The translations under genes and the position numbers were made by a program. From NCBI RefSeq assembly GCF_018617395.1, contig NZ_JACSKC010000001.1:1969403-2033402 (forward strand): DNA of 64,000 nt. The letters are read 5' to 3'. The DNA comes from Exiguobacterium sp. s48 (lineage in GTDB: Bacteria; Bacillota; Bacilli; Exiguobacteriales; Exiguobacteriaceae). Positions 8,514 through 17,221 of this stretch are shown here, one piece after another. The notes under the pieces were generated by a model. That model worked only from the letters and a program-made list of their open reading frames with translations, ran no database searches and was not told the DNA's origin. Each line of letters starts with the position of its first letter. Position 1 is the stretch's first letter.

Positions 8514-9152
8514 TTACAACGTCTCTTCAATCGGGGTATCCCCTTTAATTAAATCAATCGCTTTGTTCTGCGCATGCGAATGATTATGAAGGACGTGCAC
8601 CAAGAATGAGGCCACGTCTTCACGCGGAATCTCTCCGCTACCCTCAAACTTCGTATTCACTTTGCCCGTACCCGCATCGTCTGTCAATGCACCCGGACGA
8701 ACAATCGTGTACGTGAGACCACTCTGTTCGAGTAAGCGGTCTGCATGATGTTTCGCGACATAGTACGGTTTCATCGAATCTGGCCAAGCCGAGCGATCCT
8801 CTGCTTTCAAGGCGCTGACCATGACGAAGTGTTTGATGTTCCCGTTCGCTTGCGCGGCTTCAATACTCTTCGCTGCACCGTCTAGGTCAATCAAGAGGGT
8901 CTTATCTGCCCCAGTGCTTCCACCAGAACCTGCAGCGAACACGACGGCATCCATTCCGTCCATCGCCTTCTGCAAATCTTCAACCGAGCCTTCGAGGTCT
9001 CCGAGTACTGCGTTGTATCCTTTTGACTTGAAGTCATTTAGTTGTTCTTCTTTGCGCACCATCGCCGTGACGCTGTGCTTTCCTTCCTTGTGTAACTTCT
9101 CCACCAATTGGTGACCAATCTGACCGTTTGCACCGATAACAAATACGTTCAT
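8514..9152 (-). CDS. NAD(P)-binding SDR-like protein (YhfK-type)
   Basis: This 212-residue atypical short-chain dehydrogenase-like protein starts with the dinucleotide-binding motif VIGANGQIGHQLV. It continues with the NAD(P)H-binding NmrA/YwnB pattern (AAGSGGSTGADKT, then VSALKAEDRS and TIVRPGALTDD). The classical YxxxK is present in the form YYVAKHHAD. It closely resembles B. subtilis YhfK, whose substrate is unknown. It is monocistronic with a terminator and stands 24 bases from the end of thiE. Confidence 0.82.
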   Translation of the reverse strand: MNVFVIGANGQIGHQLVEKLHKEGKHSVTAMVRKEEQLNDFKSKGYNAVLGDLEGSVEDLQKAMDGMDAVVFAAGSGGSTGADKTLLIDLDGAAKSIEAAQANGNIKHFVMVSALKAEDRSAWPDSMKPYYVAKHHADRLLEQSGLTYTIVRPGALTDDAGTGKVNTKFEGSGEIPREDVASFLVHVLHNHSHAQNKAIDLIKGDTPIEETL

Positions 9153-9176
9153 CTGTCTTCCTCCTCAAAAATGAAT

Positions 9177-9818
9177 TCAGAGACAAGCGAAACGCCGGGT
9201 AGCCGTTGCTACATCCGGTGCAGAAGCGATGGCAGAGATGACGGCAACGCCGTCAGCCCCGTCAGCCATAATAGCAGGGACATGCTTTGGACGAATGCCC
9301 CCGATCCCCACAATCGGAAGCAGTGGGTAGTGTCGGCGAACTTGTTGAATCAGTTCCGTACCACGCACATGTCCCGCATCCAACTTACTTTGCGTCTCAT
9401 GAATCGGACCGATGCCGACATAATCCGCAAACGGAAGAGCCGTTCTGACTTCCTCCATCGTATGGACAGACACCCCTAACCATTTATCAGGTCCTAGTCG
9501 TTCCCGAACGCGTTCAGCAGATAAGTCATCCTGTCCAACATGGATGCCATCCGCGTCAATCGTGAGCGCCAAGTCGACGTCGTCATTGACGATGAACGGA
9601 ACACCTGCTTCTCGACACAGACGTTGGAGCGTCCTTGCCATCGCTTCTTTTTCATCTCCATACAATGCATCTTTACCTTTTTCGCGAAATTGAAAACATG
9701 TCACACCACATCGAAGTGCCGTTTCTAGAGTCTTCACTACATCGTCTGTATTCATCGTCCCACAAACAAAGTAAAGACGGAGCTGCTCAGCGAGTGCTTG
9801 TTTCGTATAGAACGTCAA
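9177..9818 (-). CDS. thiE: Thiamine-phosphate synthase ThiE
   Basis: ThiE joins HMP pyrophosphate and thiazole phosphate to thiamine monophosphate. The 213-residue protein has CFQFREKGKDA (pyrophosphate and substrate binding), VNDDVDLAL, VGQDDLSAERVR and GIGGIRPKHV, all characteristic. The start is a TTG at 9818, eight bases after AGAGGTG, and lies inside the last codons of thiD (32-base overlap). It is the last gene of the TPP-controlled tenA-thiM-thiD-thiE operon. Confidence 0.93.
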   Translation of the reverse strand: MTFYTKQALAEQLRLYFVCGTMNTDDVVKTLETALRCGVTCFQFREKGKDALYGDEKEAMARTLQRLCREAGVPFIVNDDVDLALTIDADGIHVGQDDLSAERVRERLGPDKWLGVSVHTMEEVRTALPFADYVGIGPIHETQSKLDAGHVRGTELIQQVRRHYPLLPIVGIGGIRPKHVPAIMADGADGVAVISAIASAPDVATATRRFACL

Positions 9819-10626
9819 CGGTAATCACCTCTTCTTTCGCTAAACGATGTCCCCAGTGATTCGTCGGTCCATGACCTTGTCCAAGCGATAATCCATGCGT
9901 GATGGCTTGATGGATAAATTGTTTCGCATCTACGACAGCTTGACGAAGTGTCTTCCCGTATGCCAGTTCAGCTGTCAATGCGGCAGAGAACGTACATCCC
10001 GTCCCATGCGTGTCTTTCGTCTGGATTCGAGGGGCCTTTACTTGAAACGCTTCAGTTCCAGTCATGATTAAATCAACAGCATCCTCTTCTTCCGTGTGCC
10101 CACCTTTAATAATGACGACATCGACGCCGAGATGCTGAATCGCCTGCGCGGCTTTCATGCGGTCTGCCTCGGTTCGAATTGTCATTCCAGCAAGTACTTC
10201 TGCTTCAGGAATATTCGGGGTCACGACTGTCGCCTGTGGTAGCAGCTTCGTGCGCAGTGCTTCGACCGCACTTTCTTGTAACAAGGAAGCGCCTCCTTTT
10301 GCCACCATGACAGGGTCGACCACCACATGCTCGAAACGGTGACGTTCAAGCGCATTCGCCACCGCTTCAATCCGCTCTGCATCCACCAACATCCCGGTTT
10401 TACATGCCGTAATCTGAAAATCGTCTGCCACCGCATCGAGTTGCTTCGTAATCATTTCCGAGGAAATCGTTTCGATTCCATGAACACCAAGTGTATTTTG
10501 AGCAGTGATGGCAGTAATCACGCTCGTCCCGAACACACCGAGTTCTTGAAACGTTTTTAGATCGGCTTGAATGCCTGCCCCTCCTCCTGAGTCAGAACCT
10601 GCAATCGTCAACACTTGTGGTCTCAT
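9787..10626 (-). CDS. thiD: HMP kinase / HMP-phosphate kinase ThiD
   Basis: ThiD phosphorylates hydroxymethylpyrimidine twice to give HMP pyrophosphate. The 279-residue protein starts with TIAGSDSGGGAGIQADLKTF and has the C-terminal ribokinase-fold motif DTHGTGCTFSAALTAELA. The ATG overlaps the thiM stop as ATGA. The last 32 bases are shared with thiE. Confidence 0.95.
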   Translation of the reverse strand: MRPQVLTIAGSDSGGGAGIQADLKTFQELGVFGTSVITAITAQNTLGVHGIETISSEMITKQLDAVADDFQITACKTGMLVDAERIEAVANALERHRFEHVVVDPVMVAKGGASLLQESAVEALRTKLLPQATVVTPNIPEAEVLAGMTIRTEADRMKAAQAIQHLGVDVVIIKGGHTEEEDAVDLIMTGTEAFQVKAPRIQTKDTHGTGCTFSAALTAELAYGKTLRQAVVDAKQFIHQAITHGLSLGQGHGPTNHWGHRLAKEEVITVDVLYETSTR

Positions 10627-11414
10627 GATGTCGACACCTCGATTCGATTCGTCGGGATGGCATGTTGCGTCAATTGATGGAGCGCATTTAAAAAGTGAAT
10701 CGGAAAGTCTCCCGGTCCTTCTGCCCGTTCACTCGCCAACTCCCCGCAATAGGCATAGCCTGACATGGCGGTCACTGTCGCTTTGAGGGCATTCTTTTCG
10801 ACTGCTAGACAAGCTCCGACCACCGCACTGAGTAAACACCCTGTACCGGTCGTCTCAGTCATCCGTTTCGTCCCACCGCGGATTTCCATGACGACACTCC
10901 CGTCACTGACCATATCTTCTTTGCCAGTCACGGCCACGACACATCCGTATCGTTTCGCCGCTTCAAGCGCCAATTGTCGCGGCTCGCATGCCCCGTCACC
11001 CGCATCGACACCACGAGTCGCCCAATCAACGCCAATCAATGTCGCAATCTCTCCTGCATTTCCTCGAATGACCGACACACGAACGTGACGCAAAATGCGT
11101 TCGACCACATCTCGTCGAAATGACGTCGCTCCGACTCCGACTGGGTCGAGGACAATCGGACATCCGGCTTCATTCGCCGCCTGCCCTGCACGAATCATTG
11201 TCGCTTCGGTCATCGTTCCAAGCGTCCCGATATTTAACACGAGCGCATCGCTTACGAATGTCATCTCTGCCACTTCTTCAATTGCATCTGCCATCACTGG
11301 CGAGGCGCCGATTGCGAGTAGTCCATTCGCTGAAAAATTCGCCACGACCGTATTTGTGATGTTGTGGATCAACGGAGCCTGTTGTCGAACCTCGTTCCAA
11401 ATCTCATGTCTCAT
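10623..11414 (-). CDS. thiM: Hydroxyethylthiazole kinase ThiM
   Basis: ThiM phosphorylates the thiazole alcohol for thiamine salvage. The 263-residue protein has PLIHNITNTVVANFSANGLL at its start, VLDPVGVGA in the middle and TGTGCLLSAVVGA (nucleotide site) near the end. The open frame runs nine codons further, but the ATG at 11414 has AGGAGGT six bases upstream and overlaps the tenA stop as ATGA, so that start is used. No de novo thiazole genes are present, so the operon is a salvage set. Confidence 0.95.
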   Translation of the reverse strand: MRHEIWNEVRQQAPLIHNITNTVVANFSANGLLAIGASPVMADAIEEVAEMTFVSDALVLNIGTLGTMTEATMIRAGQAANEAGCPIVLDPVGVGATSFRRDVVERILRHVRVSVIRGNAGEIATLIGVDWATRGVDAGDGACEPRQLALEAAKRYGCVVAVTGKEDMVSDGSVVMEIRGGTKRMTETTGTGCLLSAVVGACLAVEKNALKATVTAMSGYAYCGELASERAEGPGDFPIHFLNALHQLTQHAIPTNRIEVSTS

Positions 11415-12085
11415 TGGTTGACCTCCTGCGACAAGGTCCACGACTCAAGCGTCCACGCCATTTCCCAAAAGGCGACTTCGTAATAGCAACTCTTCAAGAA
11501 CAGTTTCGTATAACGTACGCGCTCCTCCTCCGTCGCCTGACCAGCCAGTTCATCCAATCGATCGATTTGTTCTTCCACCAATTCACGGAACCACTCTGAA
11601 CCGTACGTCGCAATCCAGGCCGAATAAATCGGATGGTCCGGACGCTTGTCTTTCAGACGTTCGCCAATCTCGTAATACACCCAGTAGCATGGAAGAATCG
11701 ACGCCAATACGTCTCCGAGTGTCGGTCCTGCCTGCTGCATATGGAGCGCATACGCATAAGCGGTCGGGGCCGGTTCAAAAGTCGCCAATTCGACATCCGT
11801 CACGTTAAGCATCGTAAAGAACTCTCGATGGAGTGAGAGTTCCGCTTCGATTGTGTGTAAGGCATGCGTTAAAAAGCGGCTCGATAACTCCATCGTCGGT
11901 GCGAGGGTTGCTCCTTTGGCCTGTACTTTTGAAAACTGATTCAAATAATACGAGTCTTGCATGACATAATGTCTGAATTTCTTCTCATCGAGCGTCCCTT
12001 CTCCGAGTGAACGGACAAACGGGTGATGAAAGCTTGCTTCAAACAATCCATCTGCCTCTTGACGTAAGTGATCTGTGAATTTCAT
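11411..12085 (-). CDS. tenA: Aminopyrimidine aminohydrolase (thiaminase II) TenA
   Basis: TenA hydrolyses aminopyrimidines from degraded thiamine to HMP. The protein has 224 residues. The catalytic cysteine is in LPCYWVYYEIG near residue 135 and the C-terminal FWEMAW carries the conserved glutamate. It is the first gene of the operon and follows a TPP riboswitch, so the operon is predicted to be switched off when TPP is plentiful. Confidence 0.95.
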   Translation of the reverse strand: MKFTDHLRQEADGLFEASFHHPFVRSLGEGTLDEKKFRHYVMQDSYYLNQFSKVQAKGATLAPTMELSSRFLTHALHTIEAELSLHREFFTMLNVTDVELATFEPAPTAYAYALHMQQAGPTLGDVLASILPCYWVYYEIGERLKDKRPDHPIYSAWIATYGSEWFRELVEEQIDRLDELAGQATEEERVRYTKLFLKSCYYEVAFWEMAWTLESWTLSQEVNQ

Positions 12086-12108
12086 CTAAATTCCCCCTTA
12101 TGATAGTC

Positions 12109-12144
12109 AAAAAGACGCCGCCTCCCATAACGGAAGCGGCGTCT
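12109..12144 (-). terminator. Riboswitch-controlled intrinsic terminator before tenA
   Basis: A 9-bp stem (12113-12121 with 12136-12144) with a T run on the minus strand lies between the TPP aptamer and the tenA start. This is the expected off-state attenuator of the riboswitch. Confidence 0.85.
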
Positions 12145-12182
12145 CGAACAGTCATATCTAGATGAAACCAGATGAGTCGTTT

Positions 12183-12275
12183 CGCCCACTTCCCTACGCT
12201 AGCGTGAACTAGATCAGGTTCAAAGGGTCTGGACCATGTCCATCTCAGCCGCGTGACGCGACTCCCCTAGTGGCA
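12183..12275 (-). ncRNA. TPP riboswitch controlling tenA-thiM-thiD-thiE
   Basis: The minus strand reads with the Thi-box landmarks: CACTAGGGG at the 5' end, GGCTGAGATGG, ACCCTTTGAACCTGATCTAG and GCGTAGGGAAGTGG at the 3' end. These are the conserved P2/P4/P5 elements of the TPP aptamer. A terminator hairpin follows downstream, so control is by transcription attenuation. Confidence 0.96.
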
Positions 12276-12306
12276 AACATTATGAAATTCAGTCGTCTTC
12301 GACCAC

Positions 12307-12334
12307 ATTCTATCAATCTTTTCATCCGTTGCAA
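12307..12334 (-). promoter_or_regulatory. Promoter of the tenA operon
   Basis: A -35 box TTGCAA (12334-12329), a 16-base spacer and a -10 box TAGAAT (12312-12307) lie on the minus strand about 30 bases before the riboswitch. Transcription would start near 12300. Confidence 0.6.
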
Positions 12335-12374
12335 ACCTTTTCTCGCTCAAATCGTCAAATCCCCGGTTTATACA

Positions 12375-12527
12375 CTAGCGTCCCGTAATCAGTAAATACA
12401 TATTAAATGCGACAAGACCGAGGGGAAGCATTGAGACCAAAATAATCGGCCATTTTTTTAATCGAATACCGACAAAGAGGACAAGACTTCCGACAAGTAG
12501 AGCAATAAATGTCGTATATGGATTCAT
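12375..12527 (-). CDS. Small membrane protein (50 aa)
   Basis: A frame of 50 codons from ATG 12527 to a TAG at 12375 encodes MNPYTTF..., with two hydrophobic stretches (residues 5-20 and 27-46) separated by a basic turn (RLKKW). The function is unknown. The start has AAGGAGCG seven bases upstream, and that Shine-Dalgarno is the 3' arm of the terminator of the preceding nucleotidyltransferase gene. Positive-inside charge and clean codon structure support a real gene; there is no recognisable family. Confidence 0.6.
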   Translation of the reverse strand: MNPYTTFIALLVGSLVLFVGIRLKKWPIILVSMLPLGLVAFNMYLLITGR

Positions 12528-12530
12528 GAA

Positions 12531-12559
12531 AAAACGCTCCTTTCTCTATAAGGAGCGTT
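12531..12559 (-). terminator. Terminator/hairpin after the ANT(6)-like gene
   Basis: An 8-bp stem (12533-12540 with 12552-12559) is followed by a TTTTTTC run on the minus strand. The distal arm carries the ribosome-binding site of the 50-residue membrane protein. Confidence 0.7.
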
Positions 12560-12577
12560 TCCCGGCTCACGCCGTCA

Positions 12578-13405
12578 TTAATCGTTCGAATGTCGAAGGG
12601 TTGCACATGCAGCACGAACGCGTCTAGCTTCTTCTTCTCGGAACACGAAATCGCCTTGTTCGGCGACACGTTGCGCACAAAAGAAGAAGAGCGACTGCAA
12701 TCGGCCATGCGTGTCTTCAATAGAACTCAATTCAGCTGAAGCATATGTCGCCCCGAGCATCTCCCATAACTCTTCCGGCAAGTGGTCGCGCATCCCGTCT
12801 CCCGATTTCCCAAGATTCACGGAGAAGTCCGTCGCATAGCCGATGTTCCATTCCATCATCTGACGGAGCATATTTCGCATGATGTCGAGGTGGTCGAGCG
12901 CGTATAGCACTTGATGTCGCTTGATTCCTTTGATGACATAAAGCGATACCCACCAAAACTCATTCCAACACGCTGCATACTCGTCAGCAGACGGACGTTT
13001 CACGCGATACGATCTGTCTGACGGCGTGACGACCGAATGATGATCTCGGTCAAAGATTATTTGACTGAGCGAGTCGGCTTCAAGCATCCCTTCAAGTTGA
13101 TCCACACTTCGAATCGTCAAATCAATCCGATGTCCGCCCACATATTGCACTAAAAACGTTACATGTCGTTCGGAATCAGCCGTTTCAGGTGTCTGCATGA
13201 TCAAGATCTCTCCAAATATGTCGATCCAAGAACGATCGGCCGCAACCGCTTGAACGTCTTTCACATAAAAGGCAAGGTCGACATCTTGATACAGATCAGG
13301 TCGAGTACTCGGATTGACGAGCGAGCCGTTCAAGACGACCGTTCGAATTTGGTCATTTTCTTTTGCGAACGCGACCAACTGTTCAATGATTTGTTCTTGT
13401 TTCAT
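12578..13405 (-). CDS. ANT(6)-like aminoglycoside nucleotidyltransferase
   Basis: The 275-residue protein belongs to the aminoglycoside 6-adenylyltransferase (AadK/AadE) family, which adenylylates streptomycin. The nucleotidyltransferase core is LNGSLVNPSTRPDLYQDVDL near residues 25-44, with the G-S and D-x-D metal-ligand pattern intact. The C-terminal helical half (residues 150-275) also follows the family. Whether it modifies streptomycin here is not shown by the sequence. Its ATG overlaps the stop of the Qnr-like gene upstream (ATGA), so the two are translated as a unit. Confidence 0.8.
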   Translation of the reverse strand: MKQEQIIEQLVAFAKENDQIRTVVLNGSLVNPSTRPDLYQDVDLAFYVKDVQAVAADRSWIDIFGEILIMQTPETADSERHVTFLVQYVGGHRIDLTIRSVDQLEGMLEADSLSQIIFDRDHHSVVTPSDRSYRVKRPSADEYAACWNEFWWVSLYVIKGIKRHQVLYALDHLDIMRNMLRQMMEWNIGYATDFSVNLGKSGDGMRDHLPEELWEMLGATYASAELSSIEDTHGRLQSLFFFCAQRVAEQGDFVFREEEARRVRAACATLRHSND

Positions 13406-14004
13406 TCTACAATCGCCCCCAATGAGCGCGCGACTTGAATCGCCTGCATCGCGTCTAATTTTGTTTGTTGTAACGTCACGTTCGAAAAATCAACCCCATC
13501 GACAACTGCTCCTCTAAAGTCGGCACCGCGGCATACCGCATGTTGAAGTGTCGCCCGTGACAAATCGGCCTGATGCCAAACCGTCTCGGTCAAGTCCGTT
13601 CCGTACAAGTCCGCCTCGACTAAACGAACGTGGGACCAATCCATTTTCTTGAGCGACACATGACGAAGATTGACGAACGACCAGTCCCCTTCTGTTACAC
13701 GGACGCCCTCGAACTGACTCTCCTCAAAAGATGACCCGGTCATTTTGCATTGTTCAAACTCACTCGTGAACAAGTTGGCACCATGAAACTGACAGTTTAA
13801 AAATGAACTTCCGACATGACGGGACGCATTCCATTTCGAATCCGTGAAATCGCAGTTGATGAACTGACAGCGCTCCGTCTGTAGTTCCGTCGCATCGATG
13901 TATGTGAAGCGACAGTTCTCGAACGTGACATGTGACAGCTCTTCGTCACGGAGCGTCACGTCTCGAAAATCTTCATCTCGATAGTGCGTATGTGATTGAA
14001 ACAT
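13402..14004 (-). CDS. Qnr-like pentapeptide-repeat protein
   Basis: This 200-residue protein is made of pentapeptide repeats of the A(D/N)LXX type (for example CQFINCDFTD, ADLYGTDLTE and ADFRGAVVDG), expected to fold as a right-handed beta-helix. The tail LDAMQAIQVARSLGAIVE resembles the C-terminal cap of Qnr proteins, which protect DNA gyrase from quinolones. Length is close to Qnr (about 215). A less regular stretch occurs near residues 110-120. The role in gyrase protection is an inference from family; MfpA- and Qnr-type chromosomal genes are common in Gram-positives. Confidence 0.75.
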   Translation of the reverse strand: MFQSHTHYRDEDFRDVTLRDEELSHVTFENCRFTYIDATELQTERCQFINCDFTDSKWNASRHVGSSFLNCQFHGANLFTSEFEQCKMTGSSFEESQFEGVRVTEGDWSFVNLRHVSLKKMDWSHVRLVEADLYGTDLTETVWHQADLSRATLQHAVCRGADFRGAVVDGVDFSNVTLQQTKLDAMQAIQVARSLGAIVE

Positions 14005-14059
14005 AATATCCCTCCTTCAGGTATACTAGAATAGATTACAAAGATTGGAAGTGATATAG

Positions 14060-14509
14060 ATGGATCTCGTATTTCCGACAGAACAGGGCGTCTTCAATTA
14101 CCGCGTCGCTGGTATTTTTGTGAAGGACGGTCACGTATTGATTCACCGAAACGTCCGGGATGACTTTTGGGCACTACCTGGTGGTCGCGTGACGCTCGGT
14201 GAAGAAGCCGCAACGGCTCTCGCGCGCGAGTTACATGAAGAACTGAATATGCGTGTGACCGATACCGAGTTCGCATTCGTGCACGAGAACTTGTTTACCT
14301 ATAATGACCAGCCGTTCCATGAGATTGGACTATACTTTTATGTAGATGGTGACCTCCCGCTCCAAGACGGGGACTTTTATGGACCTGAAGGAGACCACCT
14401 CATCTATCGTTGGCAAAAACTTGACCGTCTTCAAGACATCACGCTCTACCCAGAAGTACTTGCTCAACTACCAAATCGCTTGCCCGCTCATTCACTCAAT
14501 CCGTCTTGA
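14060..14509 (+). CDS. Nudix hydrolase
   Basis: The 149-residue protein has a complete Nudix box, starting GGRVTLGEEAATALARELHEE near residue 39, with the REXXEE metal ligands. It is of the YtkD/MutT-like small cytosolic kind; the nucleotide substrate is unknown. It is transcribed divergently from the Qnr-like gene and convergently to the HAD gene, whose stop is three bases away. Confidence 0.85.
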   Translation: MDLVFPTEQGVFNYRVAGIFVKDGHVLIHRNVRDDFWALPGGRVTLGEEAATALARELHEELNMRVTDTEFAFVHENLFTYNDQPFHEIGLYFYVDGDLPLQDGDFYGPEGDHLIYRWQKLDRLQDITLYPEVLAQLPNRLPAHSLNPS

Positions 14510-14511
14510 AC

Positions 14512-15189
14512 TTAGAGTAGCGATTTCAACTCATGTAAATGTTGAATCTCATACGTCGACTCGATCGTCGCGGCCACTTCGTTCGGATTGAACCAGCACG
14601 TATCCAACCCATACATCCGCCCACCGGCGATATCTGCCGTGACCGAGTCACCGATAATCAAGCCTTTCTCTGGCGCTACGTTCGGGATTCGGTCGAAGAC
14701 ATAGTCAAAGAACGGCTTCATCGGTTTTTGCGAACCGGTCGCATCCGATACGAAGACATCTTGGAAGTACGGCAATAGTCCAGATGACTCTAACCGTTTG
14801 AATTGCGTCTCCGTCACACCGTTTGTGACGATATAGAGTGGATAGTCGTTGCTCAGCTTTTGCACGACCTCCAAAGCACCATCAACCATATGCACACCTG
14901 CATGTAAATAGTCACGATATTGCTGTTCGACCTGCGAACCGTCGACCGTGAGTCCGAGCGAATCGAACAGTTTCGTATGTCGACCGACGAGTACCTCCTC
15001 ACGGTCCACTTCGCCGCGCTCAAATGCGCGCCATAGACCCGTGTTGATGTCGACATAGCGCGCTTTCACTTCATCCGTCATCCGGACGTTGTAGGATGCA
15101 AGTAACTGCTCAAGTGCGACATGTTCACTTTGTTTAAAGTCTAATAGCGTGTCATCAATATCAAATAAAATCGCTTCATAACATTTCAT
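14512..15189 (-). CDS. HAD hydrolase, YjjG/YfnB-type nucleotidase
   Basis: A 225-residue HAD-superfamily phosphatase. Motif I is FDIDDTLLDF (residues 9-18), motif II is VTNGVTETQ and motifs III/IV are QKPMKPFFDY and IIGDSVTADIAGG. The cap type and length fit the YjjG family of noncanonical pyrimidine nucleotidases, which also includes B. subtilis YfnB. The frame is open further upstream, but the ATG at 15189 gives the normal family N-terminus; the Shine-Dalgarno (GAGGGG) is about 12 bases away, rather far. Confidence 0.85.
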   Translation of the reverse strand: MKCYEAILFDIDDTLLDFKQSEHVALEQLLASYNVRMTDEVKARYVDINTGLWRAFERGEVDREEVLVGRHTKLFDSLGLTVDGSQVEQQYRDYLHAGVHMVDGALEVVQKLSNDYPLYIVTNGVTETQFKRLESSGLLPYFQDVFVSDATGSQKPMKPFFDYVFDRIPNVAPEKGLIIGDSVTADIAGGRMYGLDTCWFNPNEVAATIESTYEIQHLHELKSLL

Positions 15190-15244
15190 ATTTCTTTCTA
15201 ACCCCTCTCTTCGTCTAACTGTACAGGAAGTAGAAACGAACATC

Positions 15245-15271
15245 AAAAAAGGGAGATGTCACTGATCTCCC
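15245..15271 (-). terminator. Terminator of the membrane-protein gene at 15259
   Basis: A 7-bp stem (15251-15257 with 15265-15271) with a six-T tail on the minus strand. The stop codon of the gene is in the loop. Confidence 0.75.
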
Positions 15272-15633
15272 CTTTCAATTTCTATTGTATGGTCGTTTGA
15301 CTTTTGAGCCCCACGATAAATTAAAATCACGAGTGTCCCAATCAATACCACGACCGACCACATATGAACAATCCCTATCAGATTTAATGGCTTGAAGAAG
15401 TATCCCCAATCGTTATCAAACCAGTAGGCTAAATAACTCGACAAACCATAAGACCCGATCAATGAAAGTAGAACAAAACGCATTCGTATATACCTCAACG
15501 CTCGTTTCGTTACCCACCAAATGACAATCGGTACAATCACGTATCCAAACGAAAAACCCCATACATAATCCATAGCCGCCACAAAAAATGCCCAAGGGAT
15601 TAAAAAGAATAGACCAACGCAGCATGTCTTCAT
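15259..15633 (-). CDS. Integral membrane protein, unknown
   Basis: A 124-residue protein with about four hydrophobic segments (residues 4-22, 27-45, 51-72 and 86-108) and a charged C-terminal tail (SNDHTIEIERG). TAGGAG precedes the ATG by seven bases. I do not recognise the family. It is divergent from the aldehyde dehydrogenase gene and carries its own terminator. Confidence 0.7.
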   Translation of the reverse strand: MKTCCVGLFFLIPWAFFVAAMDYVWGFSFGYVIVPIVIWWVTKRALRYIRMRFVLLSLIGSYGLSSYLAYWFDNDWGYFFKPLNLIGIVHMWSVVVLIGTLVILIYRGAQKSNDHTIEIERGDQ

Positions 15634-15760
15634 TGTCTTCTCCTAAATAAGTTCGACTTCTTTGATTCTAGCTTACCAAATCTCATACATTGTGATGTTT
15701 ATTTTTCTAAAAGAAGTGAATACTTCTTATGGTGAAGAAAAAATAAAGGAGTGTTCCAAT

Positions 15761-17218
15761 ATGCATACAGATTTTACGAACATGTACATCAATGGTGAGT
15801 GGGTCAACGGATCAAGTGAAAAGTCGATCGACAACGTCAATCCATTCTCGAACGAGACTCTCTTCTCGATTCAATCAGCAGATGAAAATGATTTAAACCG
15901 TGCCTACGAAGCAGCCAAAGAGGCTCAGGCGGAATGGGCTGACATGGTCCCCCAGGCGCGACGTGAATTGATTGAGAAGTTTGCTCAGATCACGATGGAC
16001 AATAAAGACTTTATTGTCGATTGGCTTGTGAAGGAATCCGGTAGTACACGTATTAAAGCAGAAGGCGAATTTGCTGCATCGATGGCTATCATCAAAGAAG
16101 CCGCGACATTCCCATTCCGTATGGACGGACTCATCAAACCTTCGGTCGTGCCGAACAAAGAGAACCGGGTTTATCGTAAACCACTCGGGGTCATCGGAAT
16201 CATCAGTCCTTGGAATTTCCCGTTCCATTTGGCTGTCCGTTCAATCGTGACGGCTCTCGCGACCGGGAATGCGGTCGTCGTCAAACCAGCTACAGCGACA
16301 CCGGTCACAGGTGGTCTTCTGTTCGCATCACTCTTTGAGGAAGCCGGGCTTCCAAAAGGTATACTCAATGTCGTCGTCGGACGAGGGTCTGAAATCGGGG
16401 ACGCCATTGTCGAACATCCAATCCCACGTCTAATCTCATTCACAGGTTCGACTGAAGTCGGGCAAGGAATCGCAGAGAAAGCTGGTCGCTTATTGAAGAA
16501 AACGGCACTTGAACTCGGTGGAAATAACGTGTTCGTCGTGCTCGATGATGCCGACCTCGACCGAGCCGTGGAATCAGCCGTCTACAGCAAGTTCTATCAT
16601 CAAGGACAAATTTGCATGTCGACGAACCGAATCCTCGTTGCTGAATCGATTCATGATGAGTTCGTGGAACGTTATGTCGAACGGGTTAAACAGTTGAAAG
16701 CAGGGAATCCGAACGAAAAAGACACGCAAGTCGGTCCGCTCATCGATCACGACCAAATCGATCGCATTTTAGAGCAAATCGAGAAGACAGTCGATGCCGG
16801 CGCTACCGTCCATACCGGCGGAACAGCCGACGGCAACGTCCTCGAACCGACCGTCGTCAGTGGCGTCACGAATGACATGCCACTCGCGAAAAATGAAATC
16901 TTTGGCCCGGTAGCTGTCATTCTCTCCTTTAAAGATGACGAGGAGGCGCTCCGTCTCTCGAATGAGTTACCATATGGATTGAGTGGTGCCGTTCACGGAT
17001 CGGTTTATCGCGCGACCAATTTTGCACGGAAAGTCGAAACCGGCATGATTCACGTCAACGACCAATCGGTCAATGATGAACCACACATGCCGTTCGGGGG
17101 CGAGAAAAACTCTGGTCTCGGACGTTTCAACGGTGAATGGGTACTCGAAGAGTTCACGACGCTTCAATGGGTATCAATCATGCATGAACGTCGCGAGTAT
17201 AAACCATTCTTCTCTTAA
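15761..17218 (+). CDS. NAD(P)-dependent aldehyde dehydrogenase
   Basis: This 485-residue soluble enzyme oxidises aldehydes to acids. It has the cofactor-binding ISPWNFPFHL and SFTGSTEVGQ segments, the catalytic glutamate in LELGGNNVFVV and the catalytic cysteine in GQICMSTNRI. It looks closest to the benzaldehyde/vanillin-type dehydrogenases such as B. subtilis YfmT, but the substrate is not certain. The frame is open from 15662; the ATG at 15761 has AAAGGAG nine bases before it and gives the normal family length. A strong bidirectional terminator follows. Confidence 0.9.
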   Translation: MHTDFTNMYINGEWVNGSSEKSIDNVNPFSNETLFSIQSADENDLNRAYEAAKEAQAEWADMVPQARRELIEKFAQITMDNKDFIVDWLVKESGSTRIKAEGEFAASMAIIKEAATFPFRMDGLIKPSVVPNKENRVYRKPLGVIGIISPWNFPFHLAVRSIVTALATGNAVVVKPATATPVTGGLLFASLFEEAGLPKGILNVVVGRGSEIGDAIVEHPIPRLISFTGSTEVGQGIAEKAGRLLKKTALELGGNNVFVVLDDADLDRAVESAVYSKFYHQGQICMSTNRILVAESIHDEFVERYVERVKQLKAGNPNEKDTQVGPLIDHDQIDRILEQIEKTVDAGATVHTGGTADGNVLEPTVVSGVTNDMPLAKNEIFGPVAVILSFKDDEEALRLSNELPYGLSGAVHGSVYRATNFARKVETGMIHVNDQSVNDEPHMPFGGEKNSGLGRFNGEWVLEEFTTLQWVSIMHERREYKPFFS

Positions 17219-17221
17219 TAC

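Noticed and set aside
12403..12720. Minus-strand open frame of 105 codons
   Set aside because: It overlaps the ANT(6)-like gene and the small membrane gene in another frame and has no ribosome site.
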